Origin: Sporosarcina sp. ANT_H38
GTDB lineage: Bacteria; Bacillota; Bacilli; Bacillales_A; Planococcaceae
Assembly: GCF_008369195.1 (NCBI RefSeq)
Contig: NZ_VOBC01000006.1
Location: 62,001-126,000 of the forward strand
DNA length: 64,000 bases
Direction: 5' to 3'
The notes under the pieces are model-generated. The model searched no databases and was not told where the DNA came from. It saw nothing but the letters and a program-made list of their open reading frames with translations. Position numbers and translations under genes: made by a program. Every line of letters starts with the position of its first letter. Position 1 is the first letter of the stretch. Positions 1-9,065 of the stretch are shown here, piece by piece.

Positions 1-159
1 GACACATTACTATTGATATAATCCGACGCCTTCCCCCGAAGATCATGACGTCACGAAAAGATTGAAAGAAGCAAGGATTACAAGATTCACATGTATTGTA
101 AAAAGGGAGTAAAAACAGTACAATTATATTATCAGAAAATATACAGAATTGAGGATTTT

Positions 160-2901
160 ATGGAAATATTAATAACTGGTATTATCATTTTTTCGATTGT
201 TCTATTTTTGGTAAACACCAACAATAAAAAGAAGCATGAGTTTCAAAAATCAACTTATCTTCCAGAAGTCAATGCATTAGATAGTAGACTAATTGCTTTA
301 TCAAAATACTACATTTCCTTTTCCGAATTGGAAGTCCTGAGGCCTGATTATGAGCAACTTTACAAGATTGTAGAGCAGTTTCCTAAAAGGTTACGGCAAG
401 AATCAATATTTTCTGTTTTTTTGAATGTCTATAAAGACTTAGAAAAATGGAGAGAAAAATCGAATCAACTCTTTATAGATGAGGAGTTGGAAAGGACACA
501 GTCTTTATTAAATGACATTGATGGAAAAGCTCTCGACTTACAACAACGAGAAGCTGTAATCGTAAACGAAGATAACACCCTTGTTCTTGCTGGTGCTGGA
601 AGCGGAAAAACATTGACCATCTCGGCGAAAGTGAAATATTTGGTAGAACAGCTTGGAGTTCAACCCGATGAGATTCTATTGCTTTCCTTTACCAAAAAAT
701 CAGCATTAGAAATGACAGAGAGGATTAAGAATAAATTAAAAATACCGATTGAAGCAAATACTTTTCATAAATTAGGACTAAACATCATTACATCCAATGA
801 AGGGTATCGCCCTGAAATAATGGATGACCTTACTCAAGTCATAAATATATATTTTAGCAGAAATGTATTGAAAGATCAGGAGCTACTAAGTAAGGTGTTG
901 CACTTCTATGGCTATTACTTAGTTATACCGAAGGACATAGAGGGATTTGGTGATTTAGGAGAATACCATGAAGATCAGTCGACTGTTGACTTGGAGACTT
1001 TGCGTTCGAAAATAATCTCTTTTCAAAAGGAAGATCGAAAAGAAAAAAGAACACTGAAGATGGAGCAGGTCAGGAGTATTGAAGAAGTGATGATTGCCAA
1101 TTTCCTTTTCCTTAATGGCATTGAGTATGAGTATGAAAGACCATACCCCTTTACATCACCGAACAAGTATAAAAAACAATATCGCCCAGATTTCTATCTA
1201 CCTGAGTACGATCTCTATTTGGAACATTTCGGTATCACTGAAGACGAAAGAGTCCCCTGGTTAACACCTATTGAAGCTAAGAAATATATAGAAAGCATGA
1301 AGTGGAAACGCGAATGGCATAAAGTAAACGGCACTACTTTATTAGAAACTTACTCCTACTTCAACAGATCGGGAATGTTAGTAGAAAAGTTGGGCGATAT
1401 ATTGAGGGAGAATGGAGTTACCTTCAAACAAGTAGATATGTCTGAACTTTATAGGAAATTATTTATTGAACGGGAAGAAGAAAGGCAGTTCAAGGAGTTC
1501 AAGAAGTTAATTGGAACATTCATTTCTTTATTCAAGTCCTCTGGATTTGATGAAACAAAATTTGGAGATTTTATTGATCAGCTTCAGGTGGAAAAGGATC
1601 CCCTGCTTAAGGAACGATCTAAATTATTTCTATCAATCGTAGAACCAATCTATATGCATTATGAGTATCATTTGTTAATGAATGAAGCAATTGATTTCAA
1701 TGACATGATTAACGATGCAACCAATATAGTAATGAATTATGAAGGTGAGCTCTTTAAATATAAATACATTATCATTGATGAGTATCAAGATATATCGATG
1801 AGCAGATATCGTTTGATCAAAGCCATTAAAGAAAAAACGAACTCTAAAGTATTATGTGTAGGAGATGATTGGCAATCAATTTACCGGTTTGCCGGAAGTG
1901 ACCTGCAGCTATTCATCAACTTCGAGAAATACTTTGGGCATACCAAGTTGCTAAGAATTGAACAAACCTATAGAAACTCGCAAGAACTTATAGACTTGGC
2001 CGGAAAGTTTATTATGAAAAACAACAGACAACTGGTAAAGGATTTGAAATCAGATAAGCGTATGCAACTACCAGTTAAGATTTTCGGGTACAGTAATGAT
2101 TCCATTAAAGCATTAACTTTAGCTATCGAAGAGATTGTGGAAAGCTTTGGTGAAGATACAGACATTATGATTATTGGCCGTAACAATTTTGATATGGAGT
2201 TCCTGTTCATCGACAATATTCCAAAGATATTTAAGCTAAGATATGGCACTGAAAAACTTGTTACAGGGCTTGCTTATCGAAAATATCCTAATCTAAAAAT
2301 TAGTTATTCTACCGTGCACCGTTCAAAGGGGTTAGAAGCAGAAAACGTTATCTTAATCAATCTTAACAATCATTTAATTGGCTTCCCCAATAAAATCTCG
2401 GATGATCCAATTTTGTCAATTGTTTTAACGGATGCTGATCAGTTTAGTTACGCTGAAGAGCGACGCCTATTTTATGTTGCTCTTACCCGTACCAAAAACA
2501 ATATTTATCTAATAGCTCCTGACAAGAAAACTTCAGCCTTTGTAGAAGAATTAATCAGAGAACATCAAATATTATTTAATATTGTTACGAATGAGGAATC
2601 AATGCGGGAAAATCCTAATTGTCCTCATTGCCAATCCGGTAGATTAGTCATACGTGAAAACAGCACCGATCGAACTCGGTTCCTGGGTTGCTCTAATTTC
2701 CCACGTTGCGACAGTACATTAAAGGATGTTAGCATCTTAAGCAATCCAATCAAATGCACCTCCTGTGGAGGCTATATGGTTAAAAGAAAAGGACCATACG
2801 GAGAGTTTTATGGATGTACAAATTATCCGAGTTGTAGGAACTCCTTTGATATTAGAGAAGTAAAGAAAACGAAAAGAACGACAGTAAAAGCAATTTTTTG
2901 A
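160..2901 (+). CDS. UvrD/helicase IV-like ATPase with C-terminal zinc ribbons
   Basis: Superfamily 1 DNA helicase, about 913 residues. Walker A GAGSGKT lies near residue 144, helicase motif II (IIDEYQDIS) near 539, and a late motif with YVALTRTK follows. A restriction-nuclease-like insert (YRPDFYLP, EHFG) near residue 341 resembles that of helicase IV. Two topoisomerase-type zinc ribbons (CPHC...C, then CTSC...C) end the protein from about residue 820. The first 20 residues form one hydrophobic segment, suggesting membrane attachment. I prefer the ATG at 160 because GAGG at 151-154 is well spaced; an in-frame ATG at 91 has a poor ribosome site. Family knowledge points to DNA unwinding in repair or defence; the specific role is inferred only. 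A strong terminator follows. Confidence 0.85.
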   Translation: MEILITGIIIFSIVLFLVNTNNKKKHEFQKSTYLPEVNALDSRLIALSKYYISFSELEVLRPDYEQLYKIVEQFPKRLRQESIFSVFLNVYKDLEKWREKSNQLFIDEELERTQSLLNDIDGKALDLQQREAVIVNEDNTLVLAGAGSGKTLTISAKVKYLVEQLGVQPDEILLLSFTKKSALEMTERIKNKLKIPIEANTFHKLGLNIITSNEGYRPEIMDDLTQVINIYFSRNVLKDQELLSKVLHFYGYYLVIPKDIEGFGDLGEYHEDQSTVDLETLRSKIISFQKEDRKEKRTLKMEQVRSIEEVMIANFLFLNGIEYEYERPYPFTSPNKYKKQYRPDFYLPEYDLYLEHFGITEDERVPWLTPIEAKKYIESMKWKREWHKVNGTTLLETYSYFNRSGMLVEKLGDILRENGVTFKQVDMSELYRKLFIEREEERQFKEFKKLIGTFISLFKSSGFDETKFGDFIDQLQVEKDPLLKERSKLFLSIVEPIYMHYEYHLLMNEAIDFNDMINDATNIVMNYEGELFKYKYIIIDEYQDISMSRYRLIKAIKEKTNSKVLCVGDDWQSIYRFAGSDLQLFINFEKYFGHTKLLRIEQTYRNSQELIDLAGKFIMKNNRQLVKDLKSDKRMQLPVKIFGYSNDSIKALTLAIEEIVESFGEDTDIMIIGRNNFDMEFLFIDNIPKIFKLRYGTEKLVTGLAYRKYPNLKISYSTVHRSKGLEAENVILINLNNHLIGFPNKISDDPILSIVLTDADQFSYAEERRLFYVALTRTKNNIYLIAPDKKTSAFVEELIREHQILFNIVTNEESMRENPNCPHCQSGRLVIRENSTDRTRFLGCSNFPRCDSTLKDVSILSNPIKCTSCGGYMVKRKGPYGEFYGCTNYPSCRNSFDIREVKKTKRTTVKAIF

Positions 2902-2957
2902 ACTTTACTTCACGGAGGTCCTATTTTCTGGTTAGCTGTTACCTATAAAAAGGGTGA

Positions 2958-2984
2958 AGCCAACAGAAACTGTTGGCTTTTTTA
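2958..2984 (+). terminator. Intrinsic terminator after the helicase gene
   Basis: A 9-bp stem (AGCCAACAG / CTGTTGGCT) with an AAA loop is followed by a run of T. Confidence 0.85.
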
Positions 2985-3190
2985 TGTCAGAGTCTGACCA
3001 TAAGTGTAGTAGCAACACCTTTTATTAGGTATTTTTGAATGCATCCTAATTGGGTGATTTTGGTACTGTGGAATAAATGCTGTTATTCAACTAACGGCGC
3101 AGGTTAGTTCAACTGTATACAGGTCACGTTGAAGTATTTGTTCTTAAGACACGGAAATTTGATTAAATTAGAATTGGGGTAAATGTCGAT

Positions 3191-3586
3191 ATGAAAATGT
3201 CAAAAGTGATTATGCCACTAGCAGTAGGAACGGCGATTCTTGGATATGTTATAAAAAAAGGGGAATTTCCTGTGAGATTATCTAGGACGGTTTCTGACAT
3301 AGCCCAAGTTGCTTCTGATGCTACAATAGAAAAGTCTTTTGGTGGACTCAAACTAAGTGAGATAAATGAGATAGTCTCAAATACTTATAGAGGTGTGAAA
3401 GCAGTAATTGATGGTGACACATTGGAGTATTATTTTAAGTCTGCTTCTGGTAAACAAACTCCTACGGCAAGAATTGAATTGGATTCGGCAGGAGAGTTAG
3501 TATTTACTTTTCGTTCGTATATTAATGCTAATTCACCACGTTTTTTTATAGAAAATTTGAGGGGTGCAATGAATAAAGTCAATTAG
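3191..3586 (+). CDS. Small hypothetical protein with N-terminal hydrophobic segment
   Basis: A 131-residue protein that I do not recognise. Residues 4-20 are hydrophobic and could be a membrane anchor or uncleaved signal; the rest is soluble and mixed, with no cysteine and no visible catalytic motif. GGGG lies about 11 bases before the ATG, a modest ribosome site, and a second in-frame ATG is two codons on. It stands alone between two terminators, so it is probably monocistronic. Its position next to the defence-like genes makes it an accessory gene candidate, but no function can be read from it. Confidence 0.55.
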   Translation: MKMSKVIMPLAVGTAILGYVIKKGEFPVRLSRTVSDIAQVASDATIEKSFGGLKLSEINEIVSNTYRGVKAVIDGDTLEYYFKSASGKQTPTARIELDSAGELVFTFRSYINANSPRFFIENLRGAMNKVN

Positions 3587-3623
3587 AATTTGTAAGATTG
3601 ATTATATGATTGAATTTATGTCC

Positions 3624-3661
3624 TGTGAAATACATAACGTCGAATGCATTTCACATTTTTT
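3624..3661 (+). terminator. Intrinsic terminator
   Basis: TGTGAAA and TTTCACA arms, with CAT/ATG inside, followed by TTTTTT. It closes the small gene ending at 3586. Confidence 0.75.
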
Positions 3662-4029
3662 GTTTTGTTAAACTAAGGTTTAAATTATCTACGGATTTAT
3701 GTCGATAAATCATTGTTACACGAACTTGAAAAACTAAAACAATTGCACGAACCATTGTAGTTTGATTTTTAGTGAAGAATTTCACTTTAACTAACGAGTG
3801 CAAGAGCTGAATATCATACCGTCAACATTAAGTGTAACAATCTACCATAAGCGGGCGTGATTGTTGAACAAGCATCACTTTTCTTCTTCAACTCCCATGA
3901 AAATTAAAAAACGCCTAAAATCTATAAAACTGCATAACAAAAAAAGCTCAGAAAAAGTTTTTTTAAAAAAAGACTGAGCCTTGGGAAGGATAATGTTGAA
4001 TTGAAAGGTAAATCAAGAATCAGCTCCAT

Positions 4030-4322
4030 TCTTCAGAGAATATAGGCAAGGCTGGTGCAGTAACCAGAGTAGGATTAATCTCCCATAAGTGCTACCCGTA
4101 TTGGGTGCGACAGTCTGTGATGCACCGTGGTCGTTGGAGTCAGACTAACGGATGGGCTCTTTGGCACCATAGTTCATCGACCTTCTTCGCCAGCCGTAGT
4201 ATCCAATACCCGTTCTGTACACATTTTCATCCTCTGTGGTGTAGCGCTGATTTTGCGCTACATGTATGGCTAACGGGTAGCTTTAGTTAAAGACCAAGTG
4301 CTGCTTAGGCAGCTCTTTTTTC
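4030..4322 (+). ncRNA. Candidate structured RNA, unit 1 (long), ending in a terminator
   Basis: No protein frame is convincing over 3587-4590, but the stretch is rich in pairing. CTGGT/ACCAG is a short hairpin near the 5' end. GCTACCCG (4091-4098) pairs with CGGGTAGC (4274-4281). GTATTGG (4098-4104) can pair with CCAATAC (4203-4209), sharing one base with the first helix. TGTAGCGC (4240-4247) pairs with GCGCTACA (4255-4262). A GCTGC-TTAG-GCAGC terminator with six T ends it near 4322. The first 40 bases are repeated in unit 2. I match it to no named riboswitch or RNA family, so this is inference from structure and duplication. Confidence 0.45.
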
Positions 4323-4333
4323 TATAAAACTCT

Positions 4334-4486
4334 AATAGAGAATATAGGCAGGGCTGGTGCAGTAACCAGAGTAGGAATACCTTAACAATACGTATGCTTT
4401 TGGGTATTTGATATGCGAGAAGTAAAAGCAAAAAAAGGGAATTAAACAGTGCTGCCTCAGAAGTCCGACTTCTCGGCAGCTTTTTA
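4334..4486 (+). ncRNA. Candidate structured RNA, unit 2 (short), ending in a terminator
   Basis: It begins with nearly the same 40 bases as unit 1 (AGAGAATATAGGCA, one purine change, then GGCTGGTGCAGTAACCAG) and then diverges. It ends in GCTGCC ... GGCAGC with an inner AGAAGTC/GACTTCT arm and a T run. The unknown 108-residue gene starts about 100 bases later, so the unit could be a leader for that gene or an independent RNA. Confidence 0.4.
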
Positions 4487-4590
4487 TGATGAGATCGGTT
4501 CAAGGAAATTAGAAACTAGGAAATTAGAACCAAATTAATAAGAGGGTTTTTAGTATTGCAAGTAGAATACTCTGAATAAGGGGGCGAGAG

Positions 4591-4917
4591 ATGATGAAGA
4601 ACTTAAAAACTGTAGATCAAGCAAGAAAAGAAATTAAGATTTTGCAGGGATTTATTAATTTAGTTGAATCCATTCAACCGCAAACGCTGGAGGAGCAAAT
4701 TATTAAGGAATACGCATACATAGGCAGTGTTGAAAAAGTTGCAATTAAAGTAAGTGAATTGGGATATTTAAAGAGTGATGGTCAACCTTTTGAGAAAGAA
4801 GATATATCAAATATCATTAAAGGTAAACCCACAAACGATTTGCATAAATTGATTAAGACGGGATTTTTAAAGAAGACCCGACATACTCGACGTAAAATTG
4901 AAAAATATAGTTGGTAG
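4591..4917 (+). CDS. Small basic hypothetical protein, possible DNA-binding
   Basis: A 108-residue protein, lysine-rich with an arginine-rich tail (KKTRHTRRK). Residues about 45-80 (YIGSVEKVAIKVSELGYL ... DISNIIKG) read like a helix-turn-helix, as in resolvase or sigma C-terminal regions: a conserved helix, turn, then a second helix. GGGGGCGAG precedes the ATG by a good distance; the next codon is also ATG. It sits directly after the tandem structured-RNA units, so it may act with or be controlled by them. The family is not recognised and the helix-turn-helix reading is weak. Confidence 0.5.
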   Translation: MMKNLKTVDQARKEIKILQGFINLVESIQPQTLEEQIIKEYAYIGSVEKVAIKVSELGYLKSDGQPFEKEDISNIIKGKPTNDLHKLIKTGFLKKTRHTRRKIEKYSW

Positions 4918-5053
4918 TATTTGGAGAAAGGGTTATACGGGCAGTAGTCTTGTGTAACCCTTTAATCGTTGATCGAATAGAGTTAATAGTCTAAAATCAG
5001 GAAGGTTCAAATAGTAGTATTTAAAGCTTTTATTTCCTAAATAGATATTAAAG

Positions 5054-5902
5054 GTGGATGAAATTAAAGTGGAAATAATTTTAGAGAGAAAAGCTAAAAG
5101 GCATCTCAGAAATGCTTTTTTGGTGTTAGTGATAGTAATCATCATATCAATAATTCCGGCCGTGAAATGGGGATGGGTGGAGGTATTATATTATTTAGCT
5201 GGAATTGTAATGCCGTTTATTACTTTGGCATCTGTGTATCTGATTTTAGCGAATTTCAAATTACAACAAAGAATGCTTCAGTTACAAAAAGAAGAAATCC
5301 AAAATACACAAGTGGAAGTTAAGCGTCAAAATAAAACAATTAGTAAACAACGCTTTGATAATACCTTTTTTAAGTTAATTGATCAATTAGGCAAAAACTA
5401 TACTAGTGTTATAGACTTAGAATCAAACCATTTTAAAAATGTTCAGAATAAATTAAAAGAAGAAGTGGTAAAAGGATTTGAAAATAAAAAAATGGAAGAC
5501 TCGAAAAACGAACCTAAGGCTGTTGTAAAAATCATTTATAATGCATGTTTAGATACAGAGTTGAAGTATCTTGGACTGGGTCTGGGAAATGCATATAGTT
5601 ACTTTTTACAATCACTAAAATTATTAATGTATAGTCAAATGTTTTTGAATAAGGAAGAAGTAATTTATTATTTCGATTTTATACTAATTGAATTAAGTGA
5701 TGATGTATTATCTTTAATACTATACAGGATTATTTATGATGATGAAAAATCGGTAATTGAATTTCTCGACAGTAATAATCTGGTTAGCAAAATAAATAGT
5801 GGACAAGCCCCAATAGATTTTAACCAAAGTAGATCTATCTGGAATTATATTGTTCAAAATGCAGGAAACTTGGATCCATATTCATTGGGGAAATTCATTT
5901 AA
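5054..5902 (+). CDS. Putative phage abortive infection protein (PutAbiC-like)
   Basis: A 282-residue protein with two membrane helices (about 18-36 and 45-70), a short coiled stretch, and then a motif around residue 101 (QRFDNTFFKLI) that matches the hallmark F-x-N-T-F-F-x-L of the PutAbiC family. That family is named from abortive-infection systems, in which cells block phage growth at their own expense; activity here is inferred. The annotated start is GTG at 5054, but AAGGTGG at 5051-5057 could instead serve the in-frame GTG at 5069, so the first five residues are uncertain. No partner gene is in the same operon. Its place among restriction and conjugation genes fits a defence island. Confidence 0.65.
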   Translation: MDEIKVEIILERKAKRHLRNAFLVLVIVIIISIIPAVKWGWVEVLYYLAGIVMPFITLASVYLILANFKLQQRMLQLQKEEIQNTQVEVKRQNKTISKQRFDNTFFKLIDQLGKNYTSVIDLESNHFKNVQNKLKEEVVKGFENKKMEDSKNEPKAVVKIIYNACLDTELKYLGLGLGNAYSYFLQSLKLLMYSQMFLNKEEVIYYFDFILIELSDDVLSLILYRIIYDDEKSVIEFLDSNNLVSKINSGQAPIDFNQSRSIWNYIVQNAGNLDPYSLGKFI

Positions 5903-6011
5903 GTGATTAACATTATAGATTTCGCTAAATTTATTATAATAGTTATGAAAATGAATTTCACTTTTATAATAATGGATTACCATTCTAGCTTTTGGAAAGA
6001 CTACGTTCTTA

Positions 6012-6293
6012 CCTGAGGAGGTGTGATTGACGTGCCAAGAACTCTTGGTAGTCTGTCTAGTGATGCGTAGCTGAACAATCAGAAGTCAGCAGAAGGCATA
6101 GTACCTTTCGAACTCAAACAGAATGGGAAGGGCTGAACAATCAAGAGAGAACAGCGCCTTGGCATTCAGTATACTGCGAAGAACACAGACAACCCTTGAT
6201 GCAAGAGGTGGTGAATTCCACTCGATGATTCAATTTGGAGGACTAGGCATTCCTAAAAAATCCATAAAAGTGATAGACACTATTCAGGATTAA
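6012..6293 (+). pseudogene. Group II intron-like 5' remnant
   Basis: Positions 5903-6376 have no intact gene. From 6012 there is GGAGGTGTGA, then 'agaagtcagcagaaggcata' (6079-6098), a pattern I associate with the region before the reverse transcriptase in bacterial group II introns. Translation gives NNQKSAEGIVPF and then, in another frame, a 50-residue open stretch that ends at 6293. No reverse transcriptase domain and no domain V hairpin are present. The assignment rests on remembered sequence style and is tentative. Confidence 0.35.
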
Positions 6294-6297
6294 CATT

Positions 6298-6343
6298 AGC
6301 CCCTTTACAGTATCTTATACAGAGATAGTGAAGGGGCTTTTAT
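6298..6343. terminator. Bidirectional intrinsic terminator
   Basis: AGCCCCTT ... AAGGGGCT arms with an inner TATCT/AGATA pairing and T runs on both sides. It can close the minus-strand conjugation operon. Confidence 0.75.
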
Positions 6344-6376
6344 TAGGCTATATGTTATTGCGTCGAAACGGATAAA

Positions 6377-6943
6377 TCAAACAGCCTTCCCGATTTCTCT
6401 TAGTATCTGTAGAAATAGAGGCGACATCTGAACTAATACATAGCCCAGTCCAGCATTCATAATTGCTGACCACGCTTTTTCCGATTGACCAAACATAAAG
6501 AAAAAGCAAGAACTAATCATTATCACTGATGCAATTGGGAAACTAAGAGCTACTAAAATTTGAATCACTGGATCGAGCACGTTAGCTAACATATTAAGTG
6601 AACCCTCAGCGATGAATCCAGTTGGTATCATTTCGGGAGTAGCCATTGCATTGACAGGTATGAGGGGGGGGTGCGTTAGTAGGTTGACTGGTTCGGCTAT
6701 TGGTGTGAGTGTGGATGCGAATTCGGGTGTAGGTAAGGTTGTGGGTGTGGGGACGGGGACGGTTACGTATGCAGGAACGGCCTTTGCGGTATGAATCCCA
6801 TATGCGGTTATTGCGGCAGCAGTCGATACACCAATCCCTATCATTGCCTTATTGCTCATTGCATATTTACCTTCCATTCTATCGCTGAAATCTGTATAAT
6901 CGCGTTCTGAAACAACCTCAAAATCAAGTTTTCGTTTAGCCAT
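6377..6943 (-). CDS. Pilin-like (VirB2/TrbC-type) membrane protein of a conjugation module
   Basis: A 188-residue protein with a hydrophilic start, a hydrophobic segment near 33-50, a proline-threonine-rich linker (repeated P-T-P motifs, about 60-110), and two hydrophobic helices in the last 70 residues. This pattern fits small VirB2/TrbC-like membrane proteins found beside TcpA-type ATPases in Gram-positive plasmids. AAGGAGG lies just before the ATG. It is the last gene of a three-gene minus-strand operon with the replication-relaxation and FtsK-like genes. A run of eight G/C near 6664-6672 is a possible slippage site, but the frame is open. The assignment rests on context and topology rather than a clear motif. 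Confidence 0.5.
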   Translation of the reverse strand: MAKRKLDFEVVSERDYTDFSDRMEGKYAMSNKAMIGIGVSTAAAITAYGIHTAKAVPAYVTVPVPTPTTLPTPEFASTLTPIAEPVNLLTHPPLIPVNAMATPEMIPTGFIAEGSLNMLANVLDPVIQILVALSFPIASVIMISSCFFFMFGQSEKAWSAIMNAGLGYVLVQMSPLFLQILREIGKAV

Positions 6944-6955
6944 TTATCTTCCTCC

Positions 6956-7555
6956 TTATTTGATATCAGTTATAGTAAAGACCATGACCGCCGGCAAACC
7001 TTCGCATTCTTCTTTAAGCTGTTCTCTCCTGTGTTCGGTGGTCGTCAACCATACGATTGTCGGAAAATGACCTAATTTCTCTTCTATCGATCCGTTACGA
7101 AACAATTCTTTGTAACGTTTAATTTTGTTTCTATTTTCTTTCATTGTCTGCATGTTATCCACTTCGAGAAAATGTCTCCTATCCCAATTATCTGTGAACA
7201 TTGAATCCACCACCACACTGACCGAACCATCAGACACTTTAATCTCGTTTTTCCACTTTTTCGGCATGTCGAAGAACAACCACATATCGTTACGCATTAC
7301 GGTGTGATTTACATGCCCGCCCTTTTTACGTATCTTTTCACAGTCCACATGCGCCTTTCCGACTTTACTTAAATAGTAGATAGTCTGATACCCTTCACGG
7401 ATGCTTGTTAAGTAATCGGAGATACCGCTAAGTATTCTATTGGTATTACGCTTTCCTCCTAGTTGGAAATATCTATTTAGTTGATCCCGAGTCATGAAAT
7501 CAAACTTCTTCAAAAGTAACAGTATTTGTTCCTCGCGGTCTGCTAACCTTTTCAA
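6956..7555 (-). CDS. Replication-relaxation family protein
   Basis: A 199-residue winged-helix protein of the Replic_Relax type: EEQILLLLKKFDFMTRDQL at the N-terminus is the typical first helix pair, followed by a Y-Y-L-S-K-V-G-K wing and an HxxxxN core (NHTVMRND). These proteins accompany plasmid replication or transfer genes. The start is probably TTG at 7555, because AGGAGGA at 7564-7570 is spaced eight bases before it; longer open frame upstream (to 7588) would place the ribosome site inside the gene. It overlaps the end of the upstream FtsK-like gene by 56 bases, indicating translational coupling. Confidence 0.75.
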   Translation of the reverse strand: MKRLADREEQILLLLKKFDFMTRDQLNRYFQLGGKRNTNRILSGISDYLTSIREGYQTIYYLSKVGKAHVDCEKIRKKGGHVNHTVMRNDMWLFFDMPKKWKNEIKVSDGSVSVVVDSMFTDNWDRRHFLEVDNMQTMKENRNKIKRYKELFRNGSIEEKLGHFPTIVWLTTTEHRREQLKEECEGLPAVMVFTITDIK

Positions 7556-8816
7556 AGCTGATTTCCTCCTTTTTCGCAGATTCAACAATTCTTTCTGCTA
7601 TATAAGGTGCAATTGTGTTGTGGATAACCTCAGACGTCACTAGGGGAGTCTGTAATATTTCCCTTTTGTCAGCAGTCTGATAAATAGCCCTACCTTTGAT
7701 TTGCGGAAGATTCTCAGCGCCTACTTCATCAAGGACAACCCTTGAAGCGGTAGCAGATTGAACGCGGAACGATAGTTTAGCATCACTATTCTGTTTACAT
7801 TGGCGAGGTATAACGTCACCAGTAGGGTATTGGGTTGCTAGTATTTGCCTAAACCCTAATCCTGCACCTAGCCTGGCTATCTGACTCATAAGCGTTTGAC
7901 ATTCTTGTTTAAGCTTCCTATCTTCCTTTGTAACAGCTTCAGCAGGATTCAGTTCGCCCACTTCATCAATGATGATGAAATAGCGTTCTTTGATTCCTGC
8001 CTCCTGAACATTCTTCTTTCCCAAAGATCTCATTCTAGTTTGTATCTGTCTCATTTGCTGGTAAGCCATTTGCAATGTCTCTAATGCTTCATGAGGCTCA
8101 TACGCGATGGATACAGTCTGTTTGACGTTCTCATAGTCGCACAACTCAACCCCACCTTTTAAGTCAATCAAGAAGAGTTTGACGTGATCGGGCTTGCTTT
8201 GCAACAAGCTAACAATCATCAGGTTAATGAAGTTACTTTTTCCGTATCGGGTAGCTCCACCAAGAACCATATGAGGAATCTTTTCAAAGTCATGAAACTT
8301 GAATGTATTCTTTTCCCTTGTCATGCCAACGGGGACAGACCATCCTTTACCGCATTGAAACGGGACGTGCGTGGGCATTGGTTCGTCATAAACCCTTAGA
8401 GTCAATAGTCCGTCAAACGACAATTCCAGTTCCTTCTTTTCCGTTAACTTGTTAGTCCATAACGTTTTCAAATTATCAATGATATTCGCATCCAGTTGGA
8501 GATCCTTCAAGTCACTCAATGTTATATGTTGACGCCTATTGTTTAGGCCGTCCTCCAAGATGCTTTGTTTGTTCAGATAGTCATCAAAACTTCTTCCTAG
8601 AGGAATCCGATATTTATATTCCCAATACCCATCATGCTTCTTTTTGCGAATAAGGTGAGTGGTCAATGTGTCTTTTCCGTCCTTCACATTCAGCCCGCTA
8701 AGAGAAATAATCCGTTGAATCTTCCCGGAATCGTTGGTTGTTAATCCCTTCTTTTTAACATAAGCCTTCAATGCAATCCCTCCCATAATCGAGGTAGTCA
8801 CGATTTCGAATATCAT
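7500..8816 (-). CDS. FtsK/SpoIIIE-type DNA translocase, conjugative coupling ATPase (TcpA-like)
   Basis: A 438-residue ATPase with a hydrophobic N-terminus, Walker A GATRYGKS near residue 190, Walker B IIIDEVGEL near 282, and the FtsK-family arginine/QRP region (LAT QYPTGDVIP). The length and domain layout fit TcpA-type coupling proteins of Gram-positive plasmids and ICEs, which pump DNA to the transfer pore; chromosomal FtsK is about twice as long. AGGAGGAG lies before the ATG. It is the first gene of the minus-strand operon. No relaxase or VirB4-like ATPase is in the window, so the module cannot transfer by itself as seen here. Confidence 0.8.
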   Translation of the reverse strand: MIFEIVTTSIMGGIALKAYVKKKGLTTNDSGKIQRIISLSGLNVKDGKDTLTTHLIRKKKHDGYWEYKYRIPLGRSFDDYLNKQSILEDGLNNRRQHITLSDLKDLQLDANIIDNLKTLWTNKLTEKKELELSFDGLLTLRVYDEPMPTHVPFQCGKGWSVPVGMTREKNTFKFHDFEKIPHMVLGGATRYGKSNFINLMIVSLLQSKPDHVKLFLIDLKGGVELCDYENVKQTVSIAYEPHEALETLQMAYQQMRQIQTRMRSLGKKNVQEAGIKERYFIIIDEVGELNPAEAVTKEDRKLKQECQTLMSQIARLGAGLGFRQILATQYPTGDVIPRQCKQNSDAKLSFRVQSATASRVVLDEVGAENLPQIKGRAIYQTADKREILQTPLVTSEVIHNTIAPYIAERIVESAKKEEISFEKVSRPRGTNTVTFEEV

Positions 8817-8841
8817 TCATCTCTCCTCCTAAGTTTCAACG

Positions 8842-8977
8842 CCACAGGGTTATCTATCTATAGATAGAGTTGCAACCATCGAGCAATCGCAAACTGGCGC
8901 TTAACCCCTGTGGTGACTGAGTGTTTATTGTCCCGATGCACGGAACGGGTGGAATTGAATCGAGAACAGCATCGGGA
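8842..8977. promoter_or_regulatory. Cluster of inverted repeats upstream of the conjugation operon
   Basis: CCACAGGGTTA (8842-8852) faces TAACCCCTGTGG (8902-8913). Between them is a perfect 16-bp palindrome TCTATCTATAGATAGA (8853-8868). Just beyond, TCCCGATGC (8931-8939) faces GCATCGGGA (8969-8977), a perfect 9-bp pair. Such density suggests an operator, replication origin or origin of transfer lying between the ATPase gene and the ribbon-helix-helix gene. Confidence 0.45.
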
Positions 8978-9065
8978 ATTGTATTTTCTTGATAAAATAA
9001 CTCCTCAAGTAGTAATCAGGCAGTCAATCGGGAAGGTGAACAGGAACAACATCGAGTAACTAGTT

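Noticed and set aside
3900..4010. AAAAAGCTCAG...CTGAGCC hairpin as a minus-strand terminator
   Set aside because: No minus-strand gene lies beyond it, so its role cannot be supported.
4105..4503. Short open frames in the structured RNA region
   Set aside because: No ribosome sites and strong internal hairpins and terminators; non-coding is the simpler reading.
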